Part shown: one piece after another, positions 63,632 through 64,000 of the stretch | Layout of the letters: each line of letters starts with the position of its first letter | How positions within the stretch are numbered: the first letter of the stretch is position 1 | Assembly (NCBI GenBank): GCA_948146395.1 | Contig: OX411549.1 | Span: 34,432,693 to 34,496,692, forward strand | Direction: 5' to 3' | Length of the DNA stretch: 64,000 bases | Source: Fragum whitleyi | Lineage: Eukaryota; Mollusca; Bivalvia; Cardiida; Cardiidae | Notes under the pieces: generated by a model | The model's input: only the letters and a program-made list of their open reading frames with translations | Told to the model about the DNA's origin: nothing | The model's database searches: none | Position numbers and translations under genes: made by a program

Positions 63632-63864
63632 GAGCCTGTGCATGACATTTTCTACAATTTTAAGAGAGCACCAAGCAAAGACTCTGGTCAGCCTGTGCAT
63701 CTGCACAGTCTGACCTTAGTCTTTACACTGTGCTCTAAAGGAAGGTAAGGTCTTTAAGTATCTTTAGACAGTCAGGCAGTCTTCTAATTACTCTTTTTTG
63801 GCTTTTTAGACTGCAAAATGTTGGCCCTTCATGTACATTTCATGTACATTTCACGCACGGGCTC
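63632..63864. mobile_element. Family B inverted-repeat element, copy 5
   Basis: GAGCCTGTGCATGACATTTT on the left and CATTTCACGCACGGGCTC on the right. The internal hairpin CAAAGACTCTGGTCAGCCTG faces CACAGTCTGACCTTAGTCTT. A short local duplication (CATGTACATTT twice) lies in the right arm. Confidence 0.88.
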
Positions 63865-64000
63865 ATTTTGAGTTGAAACTTTCCAACAAAATTGTCCTCA
63901 AACGTATGACCTTGGTTTTTAATGTGACTCTTTTATTAGTTAGAACAACTTTTTGGAAGTATCTTCTTATGTATTTAAAGCATTTGAAAAAAGGTTTTGC

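Overview
The window looks like a gene-poor, repeat-rich stretch of a mollusc genome, most likely a bivalve. It is strongly AT-rich and full of short palindromic mobile elements, TCCG/TCTG microsatellites inside larger elements, a tRNA-derived SINE, and two elements with about 155-bp tandem cores that resemble the pearl elements described from bivalves. Assignment to bivalves rests on these repeat types and on general knowledge; no sequence search was run.

Only one protein-coding gene is clear: an intact single-exon mab-21-like gene on the minus strand (2783-3889). It is very close to vertebrate MAB21L1/MAB21L2 and has a GC-richer 5' flank (3890-4660) and a possible polyadenylation signal at 2599-2604. 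No other exon could be recognised. In vertebrates MAB21L1 and MAB21L2 lie inside introns of NBEA and LRBA, in regions rich in conserved enhancers. This solitary gene in about 60 kb without exons could be a similar regulatory landscape or the inside of a large host-gene intron. Several GC-balanced, non-repetitive blocks (9900-10250, 19660-19990, 28370-28630, 36470-36710, 50225-50560, 63230-63570) are candidate regulatory elements; this is inference from composition and motifs.

Most identifiable structure is dispersed repeats. I named the families A to L for this window only. A: about 130-bp palindromic MITE with CCCTGCGTTCAGGATGA ends, ten copies. B: about 200-240 bp with GAGCCTGTGCGTGACATT ends, five near-complete copies plus partial ones. 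C: about 245-bp AT-rich foldback, three copies. D: ends GGGGCCTGTTTTACTAAAC, two copies. E: about 190 bp with a strong central hairpin, three clear copies. F and G: hairpin elements, two copies each. H: about 290 bp, two copies in opposite orientation. J: several hundred bp, four copies or parts. K and L: small inverted-repeat families. A further roughly 400-bp family carries TGACGTCA motifs and a large terminal palindrome (four copies plus one cut by the window start); two of these copies face each other at 12692-14430. Copies of a SINE lie at 26524-26797 (complete, perfect 14-bp target-site duplication), 17383-17513 (5'-truncated, 13-bp duplication), 12063-12275 and 7545-7637.

Tandem structure is prominent: a 156-bp array inside an element at 53152-54479, a roughly 154-bp array at 23400-24375, a roughly 850-bp unit repeated at 40230-42760, a roughly 110-125 bp array at 45855-46230, and a (GAAT)n tract at 37686-37800. 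Elements at 5201, 17629, 30379, 44379 and 53152 differ in sequence but all end in a small hairpin followed within about a dozen bases by CTTGTT, which suggests one shared transposition mechanism, plausibly Helitron-like. I found no CRISPR array, rRNA gene, functional tRNA gene or intact transposase or reverse transcriptase.
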